This document shows positions 25,263-33,041 of a DNA stretch of 64,000 nucleotides, in pieces. Numbering within the stretch: the first letter of the stretch is position 1; every line of letters starts with the position of its first letter. A program made the position numbers and the translations under genes. The notes beneath the pieces are model-generated. The model did not search any database. It saw only the letters and a list, made by a program, of their open reading frames with translations, and was not told the origin of the DNA. Where the stretch lies: NCBI RefSeq assembly GCF_001995215.1, contig NZ_MUXN01000011.1, forward strand, positions 355,626 through 419,625. Reading direction: 5' to 3'. The DNA comes from Amycolatopsis azurea DSM 43854. Its GTDB lineage: Bacteria; Actinomycetota; Actinomycetes; Mycobacteriales; Pseudonocardiaceae.

Positions 25263-27224
25263 TTATTCGGTGGTGGGTTCGTCGAGCACGCCCCACCAGA
25301 GGAAGTCGCGGGCCCGGGTCGCCGCGACCAGGTGCTGCCTGCCGCGCAGCTCGCGGCGTTCTTCCTCGGCCTGTGTCCCGGCCCCGTTCTCCTGGGTGTT
25401 CTCCAGCACGAGCACGGCCTCGAAGTCGAGTCCCTTGGCGCGGTGCACGGTGCCGACCTTGAGCTTGCCGTCGGTTTCGCCGGTGTACTTGTCCAGTGCC
25501 AGCGTGGGGATCCCCGCCGCGCGCAGGATCGCGAGACACCGGTCCAGATCCTTGTGCTGGAAGACGATCAGCGCCGAGTGATCCCGGCGGACCGGCAGCC
25601 CGCGGACCGCGCCGACCAGCGCGTCGGGAAGATCGCGCGAGCCGCCGCGCCAGGTGGCGGTGGTTCCGCCCGCGCTCGCGGATTCGGCCGCGCGCAGGGC
25701 GACCCCGTCCGCGCCGTCGAGGTCGTCCACCCGGTTCGTCGCGTCGAAGCGCCGCGCGAAGGTGAGCACCTCGGCGCGGTTGCGGTAGTTGACCTTCAGG
25801 ATCTCGCCGCGGCCCTGGATCGGGATGCCGGCGTCGGACAGCCGCCAGCCGCCGGGGTAGACCTGCTGCTGTCCGTCGCCGACCAGCAGGAGCTTGTTCG
25901 GCCCGTCGCCCGCCAGTTCGCGTAACAGCCGCAGGCCGCACAGCGGGATGTCCTGGACCTCGTCGACGACCACCGCCGCGTACGGCGTTTCGAGGGGTTG
26001 TCTCACGAGTTCGGCGCGGCCGAGTTCGATCAGGTCGTAGTGGTCGTGCGCGCCGTTCTTGGTGAGGCTCCGTTGATAGTGCTCGTACAGGCCCCAGACG
26101 AGTTCCTTCTGGCTCGCGTTGAGCGGCAGGATCCGGCCCCGCCGGGTGATCGCGAGGTAGCCGTCGAGCGTCGTGATCCCGCGGCCCTTGATCACCCGGT
26201 CCAGCTCCGTGCGCCAGTAGTCGACGTTCGGCTCGATGGATTGGAGCCGGTCCCGGTGGGCGATCCACGCGAAGCTGAACGCGTTCTCGATCTGGGCCCG
26301 GTCCACGTTCACCCGGACCTCTCGTTCGGTGAGGAACCGGCGGACCCACGCGTGCAGGTTCGTGAACTCGGCGCGACCGTCCAGTTCCGGGGCCAGCCGG
26401 TCGAAGGACGTCTTGATCACCGGCGGCAACGAGCGGACGTAGGTGGTGTAGAGCAGCGGACCGGTGCTGAGCCGCGCCAGATGCCTGAGCCGGTGCAGCG
26501 CGACGACCGTCTTGCCGGTGCCCGCCGGGCCGCTGATCCGCGCGGGACCCGAGTAGTCGCGTTTGACGATCGCGTTCTGCTGGGGGTGCAGGAAAGTGAG
26601 CCAGGAATCGAACGGCCGCCGTTGAGCCGCGCCGAGCTGGTCTTCGATCAGTTCGCCGGCGTCCAGCAGTCCCGCCGCTTCCGGGGCGCGATCCGGTTGC
26701 CGGACGGCCAGCGGACGGTAGCCGTGCAGCCGTCGTTCCGCCTGCTCGGCGATGCGGGCGACCAGCCTCCCGTCGAGGTGGAGCGCGTCGCGCCGGAAGA
26801 TGCGGTCGAGACTCGATTCGGTGAGCGACCAGTAGACGCCGTCCTGCCGGGGACCGCCTGCCCCCGAGCCGATCACCACGAGGTGGATCGCGCTCTCGGC
26901 CAGGGAACGTCCCTGCGGTCCGGGTATCCCGGCGAAACGCTCTTTCGCTTGGCGCAAGATCTGGTTCGCGGTTTCGCCGTCCGGGCCCTTGTCGGTGATC
27001 AGGAGGGCGAGGACGCCGGTGCGGCCGATCAGGAAAGCGTCCGCGCTCCGGCCGTCGTCCGAGGGCAGCGCCGTTTTGACCAGCAGCCGCCAGCCCGCGC
27101 CGGTCCGGCTGAGAAGGCCGGTGAGAACGTTGCGGTGCAACGAGTCCAAGCCGGTGAAGGTGCTCTCGATCAGCTGCCTCGCTTGGGTTTCGAGGCGCCT
27201 TCTGGCGTGTTCGCTCTTGCTCAC
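25263..27224 (-). CDS. UvrD/Rep-like helicase with N-terminal NERD-like nuclease domain
   Basis: 653 residues. Residues 1-150 resemble a nuclease-related (NERD) domain: LTGLLSRTGAGWRLLVKTAL, SADAFLIGRTGVLALLITD and AIHLVVIGS. The helicase part begins with a Q-type motif (FLHPQQNAIV) and Walker A GPAGTGKTVVALHRL near residue 230, Walker B VVVDEVQDIPLCGLRLLREL, motif III LLLVGDGQQQVYPG, motif IV LIVFQHKDLD and motif V/VI TVHRAKGLDFEAVLVLE, ending VAATRARDFLWW. It is an ATP-driven DNA (or RNA) translocase joined to a possible nuclease. It lies 22 bases after the 209-residue membrane protein gene, so the two form a unit. A defence or repair role is possible but unproven. Confidence 0.85.
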   Translation of the reverse strand: MSKSEHARRRLETQARQLIESTFTGLDSLHRNVLTGLLSRTGAGWRLLVKTALPSDDGRSADAFLIGRTGVLALLITDKGPDGETANQILRQAKERFAGIPGPQGRSLAESAIHLVVIGSGAGGPRQDGVYWSLTESSLDRIFRRDALHLDGRLVARIAEQAERRLHGYRPLAVRQPDRAPEAAGLLDAGELIEDQLGAAQRRPFDSWLTFLHPQQNAIVKRDYSGPARISGPAGTGKTVVALHRLRHLARLSTGPLLYTTYVRSLPPVIKTSFDRLAPELDGRAEFTNLHAWVRRFLTEREVRVNVDRAQIENAFSFAWIAHRDRLQSIEPNVDYWRTELDRVIKGRGITTLDGYLAITRRGRILPLNASQKELVWGLYEHYQRSLTKNGAHDHYDLIELGRAELVRQPLETPYAAVVVDEVQDIPLCGLRLLRELAGDGPNKLLLVGDGQQQVYPGGWRLSDAGIPIQGRGEILKVNYRNRAEVLTFARRFDATNRVDDLDGADGVALRAAESASAGGTTATWRGGSRDLPDALVGAVRGLPVRRDHSALIVFQHKDLDRCLAILRAAGIPTLALDKYTGETDGKLKVGTVHRAKGLDFEAVLVLENTQENGAGTQAEEERRELRGRQHLVAATRARDFLWWGVLDEPTTE

Positions 27225-27246
27225 GTGCGTTCCGTTCCGTCGGTGA

Positions 27247-27876
27247 TCAAGGTGCTGGGAATTCCACGGCGACTTCGACAGCGGTCTCCAACGTCGCTTC
27301 GCTCGGCCGTCCGGTCACCGGAGCGGACTCGGCGATCACGACCAGCTTCTTGGCCTGGCGGGAGTCGTAGTTCTTGCCGGTGAAGCGGGTCCCGTGCTGT
27401 GCTTCGCCGTAGAGCGACACATTGCCGGTGCCGTCCTTGTCGATGAGCCGTTTCAGCTCGCTCGCCTCGCTCGCCTTCGGCATCTTCACCCACGCGACGG
27501 ACACGGCGAGGGTGTTCCCGGCCCCGTCGCCGATGGTGACGATCATGCGGTCGAGGTCGACGCACGGATGGCGCAGGAAGAAGCGCTGGACCTCACCGAA
27601 GGAATGTGGTCCGCATTTCAGTTCCCGTTTCGCGGTTTTCTTGAGCTGACGCCAGCCGAGACGCTGCCATGCTTCGGATTGGCGGCCCTTCTGCGCGGAT
27701 TTCTTACTGGAGCTTTTGCCTTTGAGTGCCTGGCTCGCGGCGGAGTCCAAAGAGGCCGCGCTGCCTCCGCCGATTCCGCTGGTGGCGGCCACGACCACGC
27801 CTGCCGTGGCCAGTGCCCCCGCACCGTACTTGTATTTGACCCAGCGACCGTCCGGTCCACGTGGCTGATTCACCAT
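27247..27876 (-). CDS. Hypothetical protein with one membrane segment, partner of the NERD helicase
   Basis: 209 residues from ATG 27876 (MVNQPRGPDGRW); a GGGAGGG motif precedes it. Not recognised. Near residues 19-40 a small-residue hydrophobic stretch (GAGALATAGVVVAATSGIGG) could be a weak membrane span; then a basic, serine/lysine-rich linker (KGKSSSKKSAQKGRQ). The rest is a soluble alpha/beta domain with FFLRHPCVDLDRMIVTIGDG and LAVSVAWVKMPKASEASELK, followed by KRLIDKDGTGNVSLYGEAQ. The last 22 bases before the helicase start suggest co-expression. A membrane-tethered sensor or toxin-like role would be speculation. Confidence 0.65.
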   Translation of the reverse strand: MVNQPRGPDGRWVKYKYGAGALATAGVVVAATSGIGGGSAASLDSAASQALKGKSSSKKSAQKGRQSEAWQRLGWRQLKKTAKRELKCGPHSFGEVQRFFLRHPCVDLDRMIVTIGDGAGNTLAVSVAWVKMPKASEASELKRLIDKDGTGNVSLYGEAQHGTRFTGKNYDSRQAKKLVVIAESAPVTGRPSEATLETAVEVAVEFPAP

Positions 27877-28072
27877 GATGCGTTCCGTTCCCTCCCAAGT
27901 CCGGAACGGGAGATCCTGCTCCGGACAGAGATAAAGGAACGAGTCCTTGCGCGTGAATACGCCCGAATGGCGCAGTCGATCTCCGGGTTTCCGCCGGTAT
28001 CGAACAGTTCCGGGCATGGTGAGGGGCCCGTCGCCGGGTGGGTGGCGGGCTCCTCGGGTGGTGCAGGGGGTG

Positions 28073-29326
28073 TCAGGCGCGGTGGAGGGTGTTGCGCCGG
28101 GTTCGTTGTAGCGGGTCCAGGTATTGGGGTGGGATGAACTCGGGGAGCCCGTCGGCCGCCATGAGGACTTGCCAGTCGCCGTGGTGGATCAGCCGGTGGT
28201 GGAAGCCGCAGAGGAGGACGAGGTTCCGGAGGTCGGTGGGTCCGCCGTCTGCCCAGTGGTGAATGTGGTGGGCGTGACAATTCTTGGGTCGTCGATGACA
28301 GCCCGGGAAGGCGCAGCCCCGGTCTCGGATGTTGAGGGCTCGGCGTTGGCCGGGGGTGACGAACCGTCGTAGTCGTCCGACGTCGAGGGGTTCTCCGGCG
28401 GCGTTGAGTACGACGGGGAGCATGAGGCAGTCGCAGGCGGCCATGCGGGCTTCGCGGGCGGTCATGGTGCCGACGAAGTCCAGGCAGGCTTTCCCGATCC
28501 CGGTCTTCAGCTCTTCGAGACCGATGGTGACGTGTACCAAGGTCCGATACCCGCTCGTCCCGGGTTGATCAGGGCACGCGATGGCCAGATCGAGAAGTTC
28601 AGCCCACGCGTCGCCCTGGCGTTCGCATTTCATGCGCAGATCGGCCTGGCCGAACTCATCGACCGGGCGGGGTTTCGCATAGGCCTCGAGTGCGGCGGCG
28701 GTCCGGGCACCGAGCTCGTCGTCGAGGAGGCCGGTCAGCTTCCAGAACCCGTCCCTGCGACGCTCCAGAGTGACCTCGCGACGCGGATCCTTCGGCTCTG
28801 GGTCCTTCGGTTCGTTGCCGTCGGGGTCGAGCCAGGCGAGAAGGTTCGCCTCCGCGTCCGCCAACTGTCGGGGACCGGCGTCTCGGGCGAGGTTGCCGAG
28901 GATCTTCTCCGCGCTCTCCCGATCCTCAACCGACGTGTCAGCAGGAATCCTCGCGAGAATCTCCAGGACCTGCTGGACCCGCTCAGCCCCAACCAGCCCT
29001 TCGGCGGCCGCAGCGGCGGTGGTGGGTGCGATAGCCGGAACCTCACTCCCGTCGAGAGCGCGGGTCGGATTCAATGCGATCGCCTGATTCACCACCGGCC
29101 GGGCCTCGCCGCGAGAAAGGCCCGCCACATCGGCAAACCACGTGATCGTGCTGCCATACCCGAACAAGTCCTTCGCGCCCCGGGACTCGATCTCCGCCAG
29201 GTATCGCCCCAACCCGGCGGACGCGACCCGCATCACCTGCAAGAACTGCTGCACACCATGCGCAAGCTCCAGCTTGCCAGCACGCCACAACTCCTGCGGC
29301 AACTCGGGGAGGAAGGTCTCGGACAT
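28073..29326 (-). CDS. DUF222/HNH endonuclease family protein
   Basis: 417 residues from ATG 29326 (MSETFLPELP); an in-frame ATG 30 bases earlier is also possible. The first 300 residues are DUF222 (LQVMRVASAGLGRYLAEIES, LFGYGSTITWFADVAGLSRG). The C-terminal HNH domain is complete: RDRGCAFPGCHRRPKNCHAH followed by HIHHWADGGPTDLRNLVLLC and GFHHRLIHHGDWQV. These proteins are numerous in actinobacterial genomes and have been linked to intein- or group II-like mobility, but function is largely unknown. The gene lies between the NERD helicase unit and a decayed IS5 element. Confidence 0.92.
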   Translation of the reverse strand: MSETFLPELPQELWRAGKLELAHGVQQFLQVMRVASAGLGRYLAEIESRGAKDLFGYGSTITWFADVAGLSRGEARPVVNQAIALNPTRALDGSEVPAIAPTTAAAAAEGLVGAERVQQVLEILARIPADTSVEDRESAEKILGNLARDAGPRQLADAEANLLAWLDPDGNEPKDPEPKDPRREVTLERRRDGFWKLTGLLDDELGARTAAALEAYAKPRPVDEFGQADLRMKCERQGDAWAELLDLAIACPDQPGTSGYRTLVHVTIGLEELKTGIGKACLDFVGTMTAREARMAACDCLMLPVVLNAAGEPLDVGRLRRFVTPGQRRALNIRDRGCAFPGCHRRPKNCHAHHIHHWADGGPTDLRNLVLLCGFHHRLIHHGDWQVLMAADGLPEFIPPQYLDPLQRTRRNTLHRA

Positions 29327-29417
29327 CTCTCCAGAATACACCCAGAAATCGAACATGTGTTCGTAATTTTAAGTCACCATAACCCCGCGCATCCGCCACT
29401 TTTGAGTGACGTCGCAA

Positions 29418-29872
29418 TTAGTCCTCTAAGGGTCCTGACGGAATGAGTGGGCTTTGAGTCGGCGCCAGCAGATGATGGCGCAGCCGAGGGTGAGGAAGCC
29501 TGTGTGGAGGTCGTCGTGGATCTCCCAGCGGGTGCGCAGGCGGCGGAACCAGTGCAGCAGCGCGAAGGCGCCTTCGCCGCGGCGGGCGATGACGGGTGTG
29601 ATTCCCGCGGCGCGCACGAGGCGACGGTATTTGTCGTGGTCGTAGGCCCGGTCGGCGTAGACCCGTCGACCGCCGCGCGTGACCAGTCCAGCAGGTTCGC
29701 CCCATGCGACTCCGCCAGCAGCAGCTCGTGCAGCTGCTGCCACACCCCGGGCCTCGGTCCAGTCCCGCAACCGCCGCCAGCACGTCATGCCCGAGCCATA
29801 GCCATCTCCTGCGGCAGGAACTCCCGCGGACGCCGCTGCCCCACTCAGCCCACCCCTCACAGACGATCAACG
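29418..29872 (-). pseudogene. Decayed IS5-family transposase
   Basis: Fragments in several frames match an IS5-type DDE transposase in order: GDGYGSGMTCWRRLRDWTEA, then in another frame WQQLHELLLAESHGANLLDW with SRAAVD, a jump to RRVYADRAYDHDKYRRLVRA and AGITPVIARR, then LLHWFRRLRTRWEIHDDLHT and GFLTLGCAIICWRRLK. The middle of the catalytic core and the RWVVER-type segment are missing, so at least one frameshift and two deletions have occurred. No intact element remains. Confidence 0.85.
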
Positions 29873-29919
29873 AGACACGGCATCAACCCACACCCACGAT
29901 CATCCTCTTAGTCCTCTAA
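29418..29919. mobile_element. Remnant of an IS5-family insertion sequence, flanked by a 12-bp direct repeat
   Basis: TTAGTCCTCTAA occurs at 29418-29429 and again at 29908-29919, just outside the transposase remnant. The repeats are direct. Their inner neighbours (CTAAGGGTCC and, inverted, CTAAGAGGAT) share only CTAAG, so the terminal repeats of the element are degraded or the true ends lie slightly elsewhere. The 29360-29417 and 29920-30042 flanks hold no gene. Confidence 0.7.
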
Positions 29920-30042
29920 ATGCGGTGATTCGAGCGCGAACTATCGCATCGAGGGGACTGAACGCGGTCGTGATCCACCAGGAAGCATGAAGGCCGCAAC
30001 TGGTCACCTGTTTGCGGGAGCGGGTCGCTTAGCATCGGCACC

Positions 30043-30339
30043 ATGACGACAGTCGAACTGACCCGCTTCAAGGTTCCCGCCGACCGCGCGGCCGAACTGC
30101 TCCAGGCCCGACCCGCGATGCTCGCCGACTTCCGGGCCGACCGAGAGGGCTTCCTCGACGCCCAGCTGATCCGGGTCGACGACGAGACCTGGCTCGACGT
30201 CGTGTGGTGGCGGTCGTCCGAGGACTTCGCCGCGTCCCGGGAGAAGGGCGCGAACCTGCCGGGGATCAAGGCCTTCTTCGCACCCATCGCCGAGCTGATC
30301 TCCGCCGAAGAAGGCACCACCGAGGACTACCGCGCCTAG
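30043..30339 (+). CDS. Antibiotic biosynthesis monooxygenase (ABM) domain protein
   Basis: 98 residues. The ferredoxin-like ABM pattern is clear: VELTRFKVPADRAAELLQAR, FRADREGFLDAQLIRVDDET, WLDVVWWRSSEDFAASR. The family includes quinone-forming monooxygenases and heme-degrading proteins, most without a bound cofactor. The sequence gives no clue to the substrate. The gene stands 80 bases before the DUF1684 gene on the same strand. Confidence 0.8.
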   Translation: MTTVELTRFKVPADRAAELLQARPAMLADFRADREGFLDAQLIRVDDETWLDVVWWRSSEDFAASREKGANLPGIKAFFAPIAELISAEEGTTEDYRA

Positions 30340-30420
30340 CCCACATGCCGGGACACGAAATATCGCCGCCCGCACACCGTTGACCTGGGGGAACGAGCAA
30401 GGTCACGGAAGGGATCGGCG

Positions 30421-31218
30421 ATGAGCACAAGCCTGGACACGTTCACGCAGGACTGGCAGAGCTGGAAGACCCAGCGCGAGCGCGACCTCGCCGACCCGCT
30501 GGGCTGGCTCGCCCTGGTCTCGCTCGACTGGCTCGAAGACAAGCCGCGCGCGTATGAGGGCCTGTCCGGACTGTGGTGGCAGGACGCCGACGCGGCGTAC
30601 CTCGACCCGCAGGGCGCAGACCTCTCCCACGACGGCGAACGACTCACTGGTGTCCGCCGCTTCGAGCTGGTGAACAGTGGTGCGACGACCCGGGTCGTCG
30701 CCGGGGACATCGAGATCGAGGTCGCGCGCCGCGGCGGGTACCTGATCCGGACGCACGACCCGAAAGCCTCGGTGCTGAACGCTTTCCGCGGCGTCCCGGC
30801 GTACGAGCCCGACGCGGCCTGGGTGCTGACCGGGACCTTCGAGGCCTTCGACGAGCCGAAACCGACCACGGTCGGCGCGGTCGTCGAAGGCCTCAGCCAC
30901 GTCTACGTCTCGCCGGGCATCGTGCGTTTCGAGCGCGATGGCGTGGAGCACACGCTCACCGCGTTCAACGGCAAGAAGGACGGCCTGCTCATCCTGTTCA
31001 CCGACGCCACGAGCGGCGTCACGACCTACGCGGCGAACCGGTCGCTCGCGGTACCCCCGCCCGCCGAAGACGGCTCCGTCGTCCTCGACTTCACCCGGGC
31101 GACGAACCTGCCGTGCGCGTTCACCGACTTCGCCACGTGCCCGTTGCCGCCGGCGGGCAACGATCTGCCCTTCGCGGTGGAAGCGGGGGAGAAGCTGCCC
31201 TACGAACGCTCACACTGA
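30421..31218 (+). CDS. DUF1684 family protein
   Basis: 265 residues, cytoplasmic. The family features are plain: WKTQRERDLADPLGWLALVS near the N-terminus, DPQGADLSHDG, GGYLIRTHDPKASVLNAFRG, FNGKKDGLLILFTDATSG and VVLDFTRATNLPCAFTDFAT followed by CPLPPAGNDLPFAVEAGEK. Biochemical function of DUF1684 is not known; the fold is beta-rich. The last 19 bases overlap the convergent BtrH-like gene. Confidence 0.88.
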   Translation: MSTSLDTFTQDWQSWKTQRERDLADPLGWLALVSLDWLEDKPRAYEGLSGLWWQDADAAYLDPQGADLSHDGERLTGVRRFELVNSGATTRVVAGDIEIEVARRGGYLIRTHDPKASVLNAFRGVPAYEPDAAWVLTGTFEAFDEPKPTTVGAVVEGLSHVYVSPGIVRFERDGVEHTLTAFNGKKDGLLILFTDATSGVTTYAANRSLAVPPPAEDGSVVLDFTRATNLPCAFTDFATCPLPPAGNDLPFAVEAGEKLPYERSH

Positions 31219-32195
31219 ACCGTCGACAGCGCAGTCATCGCCTCCTGTTCGCGCTGAGCCAGCTCGGACAGGACGGCGGACGCGTCGGCCAGCTGCCGGA
31301 CGTCGCCGGTCTCCCCGGCCTGCGTGAACAGCCGCGCGACTTCTGTCCACAGTGGAGCGATCTCGCGGTACTTCTCGTACGCGGTGCGGAGACCGGCGTC
31401 GTCGACGAGTGTCGTGCATTCTTCGAGGAAGTCGCGGTAGATCCGGCGGAAGAGCCCGCCGCCGGTCCCCGCCCGCTCCATCAGGACAGCGACCTGCGGA
31501 AGGTCGCGGGCCGGGTCGCTGCTGCGCTCCAGCCATTTCCGCACCTGGACGGCGGCCTTGCCGATCCCGCGATACCCGAGGTTGGCGATGGGCGGATTGA
31601 GGAACCCCGCCGCGTTGGCCAGCACGGCCGCGCGGACGGCGTCGGCGAGCGGGACGGGAGGCGCGTCCACACTGATGGTGAACGAACGATTCTTCGCCGT
31701 CATCGGTCCCTTTTCGCCACGAGCGCGCTCCAGGCTCGCCAACGACGTCGACACGGAACCACCCTGCTGTGCGGTGTCGACGAGGAAGGCGTTCTCGTCG
31801 TCGTAGCCGTACAAGGCCGCGAAATGCCCTCCGAAGTGGACTTTCGAGGTGAAGTAGTCGAGGTGGTACGAGTCGAGCTGAAGGCCGACGGGGACACCGG
31901 CGTCGATCTGCTCGGCCACGTTCCGCCACGCCGTGCGCGCCGACGTCGTTTCCTTGACTCGCAAGGTGAGTCCGAGGCGGTCGGTCAGCTTCCGGGTGAT
32001 CTCGGCGGGTTTCGCACGCCCGCCGAGGAAGGGGAACGGCAGATTCTTCCCGTCCCAGTAGATGAAGCCCAGCCCTTCGCCGAGCCCGAACAGCATCGGC
32101 TCGGACAGCTCGATCCCGGCGTGCCGCAGCAGGACGTCGAGGGTGCTGGTCTCGCAGTGCTCCCCGCCCTGGGTTTCGATGCCGTCGAGGATCAC
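31200..32195 (-). CDS. BtrH N-terminal domain protein (DUF4872)
   Basis: 331 residues. The N-terminal domain resembles BtrH of butirosin biosynthesis, a papain-like acyltransferase: GGEHCETSTLDVLLRHAGIE carries a Cys in the expected place and FGGHFAALYGYDDENAFLVD carries a His, consistent with a Cys-His pair. In BtrH the domain moves an acyl chain from a carrier protein to an aminoglycoside. The C-terminal DUF4872-like half is helical. No carrier protein or aminoglycoside genes are nearby. It overlaps the MerR regulator gene by four bases (ATGA), so the two are coupled, and it may be the effector that the regulator controls. Confidence 0.82.
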   Translation of the reverse strand: MILDGIETQGGEHCETSTLDVLLRHAGIELSEPMLFGLGEGLGFIYWDGKNLPFPFLGGRAKPAEITRKLTDRLGLTLRVKETTSARTAWRNVAEQIDAGVPVGLQLDSYHLDYFTSKVHFGGHFAALYGYDDENAFLVDTAQQGGSVSTSLASLERARGEKGPMTAKNRSFTISVDAPPVPLADAVRAAVLANAAGFLNPPIANLGYRGIGKAAVQVRKWLERSSDPARDLPQVAVLMERAGTGGGLFRRIYRDFLEECTTLVDDAGLRTAYEKYREIAPLWTEVARLFTQAGETGDVRQLADASAVLSELAQREQEAMTALSTVQCERS

Positions 32196-32995
32196 GCGGT
32201 CACCGGCCAGGCGATCTCGGTGCGGTAGCCCTCGGGCGCGACCGACGGGCCGGGCGCCACCAGGTACAGCTCCTCGGCGGGCCCGGTCGGGACGCGGTCG
32301 CGTTCGGCGATCCAGCGGCCCAGCGATCGGTACGCGGTCTCGACGTCTTCGTAGCCGCCCTCGTGGATCGTCGCCGCGAGCAAGCCGCCGGGAAGCTCAC
32401 CGGCGCCGATCTCGCCGTCGTCCCGGACCGGACCGTCCACCGGGACGAACAGTTCGACGGACAGCCCGTCGGGATCATCGGTGCGGTAACGGGTCCCGGG
32501 CGGCCCGGCCGGCGTGACACCTTGGGCGTCGAGCGCCGCGAACAGCCGGGCGTACGCGGGACCGATCCGCTCTGCCAGGCCGCTCAGCGGAGTCTCGATC
32601 GTCAGGCAGGCGATCGGCTGCGGCGTGCGCACGCGCTCGTAGACGTGCAGCCACCGGGTCGGCTCGGCGAGCACGGAATCGAGCCCGCCGCTGATCGCCG
32701 CGAGTTCCGCGGCCCGCGCCGCCACTCGGTCGTGATGCCGTTCGATCGCGGCCTTCACCTCGTCCGGGGACCCCGCGTCGAGGATCTCGGCGATCTCCGC
32801 CAGCGGCACCTCCAGCTCCCGCAGCCGCCGGATCAGGCCCGCGCGCGCGAACTGTTCCAGCGAGTACCGGCGGTACCCGGTGCCGGGGTCGATCCTGGCG
32901 GGTACCAGCAGCCCGAGCCGGTCGTAGTTGCGCAGCGCGCGGACCGACAGCCTGGTGGCGTGCGCGAACACGCCGATCGGCATCAAGGTCGTCAT
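32192..32995 (-). CDS. MerR family regulator with GyrI-like ligand-binding domain
   Basis: 267 residues. The N-terminal winged HTH (IGVFAHATRLSVRALRNYDR, LGLLVPARIDPGTGYRRYSL) and dimerisation helix are typical MerR; the last 150 residues form a GyrI/effector-binding domain (VDGPVRDDGEIGAGELPGGL with the late strand HEGGYEDVETAYRSLGRW). Such regulators, like BmrR, bind drugs. It heads a two-gene operon with the BtrH-like gene. The promoter carries a perfect palindrome in the spacer and lies so close to the ATG that the transcript is probably leaderless. Confidence 0.9.
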   Translation of the reverse strand: MTTLMPIGVFAHATRLSVRALRNYDRLGLLVPARIDPGTGYRRYSLEQFARAGLIRRLRELEVPLAEIAEILDAGSPDEVKAAIERHHDRVAARAAELAAISGGLDSVLAEPTRWLHVYERVRTPQPIACLTIETPLSGLAERIGPAYARLFAALDAQGVTPAGPPGTRYRTDDPDGLSVELFVPVDGPVRDDGEIGAGELPGGLLAATIHEGGYEDVETAYRSLGRWIAERDRVPTGPAEELYLVAPGPSVAPEGYRTEIAWPVTA

Positions 32996-33002
32996 GGGAT
33001 CA

Positions 33003-33035
33003 GCCTGAACCCTCTCCCGGGGAGAGGGTCAAGCC
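33003..33035 (-). promoter_or_regulatory. MerR-type promoter with a perfect 10+1+10 palindrome
   Basis: On the minus strand TTGACC is followed by a palindrome with arms ACCCTCTCCC and GGGAGAGGGT (33009-33029) and then a CAGGCT -10-like box. The long spacer filled by the dyad is the classic architecture twisted by MerR activators. The ATG at 32995 lies about 8 bases after the -10, implying a leaderless mRNA. Confidence 0.85.
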
Positions 33036-33041
33036 GGTACC

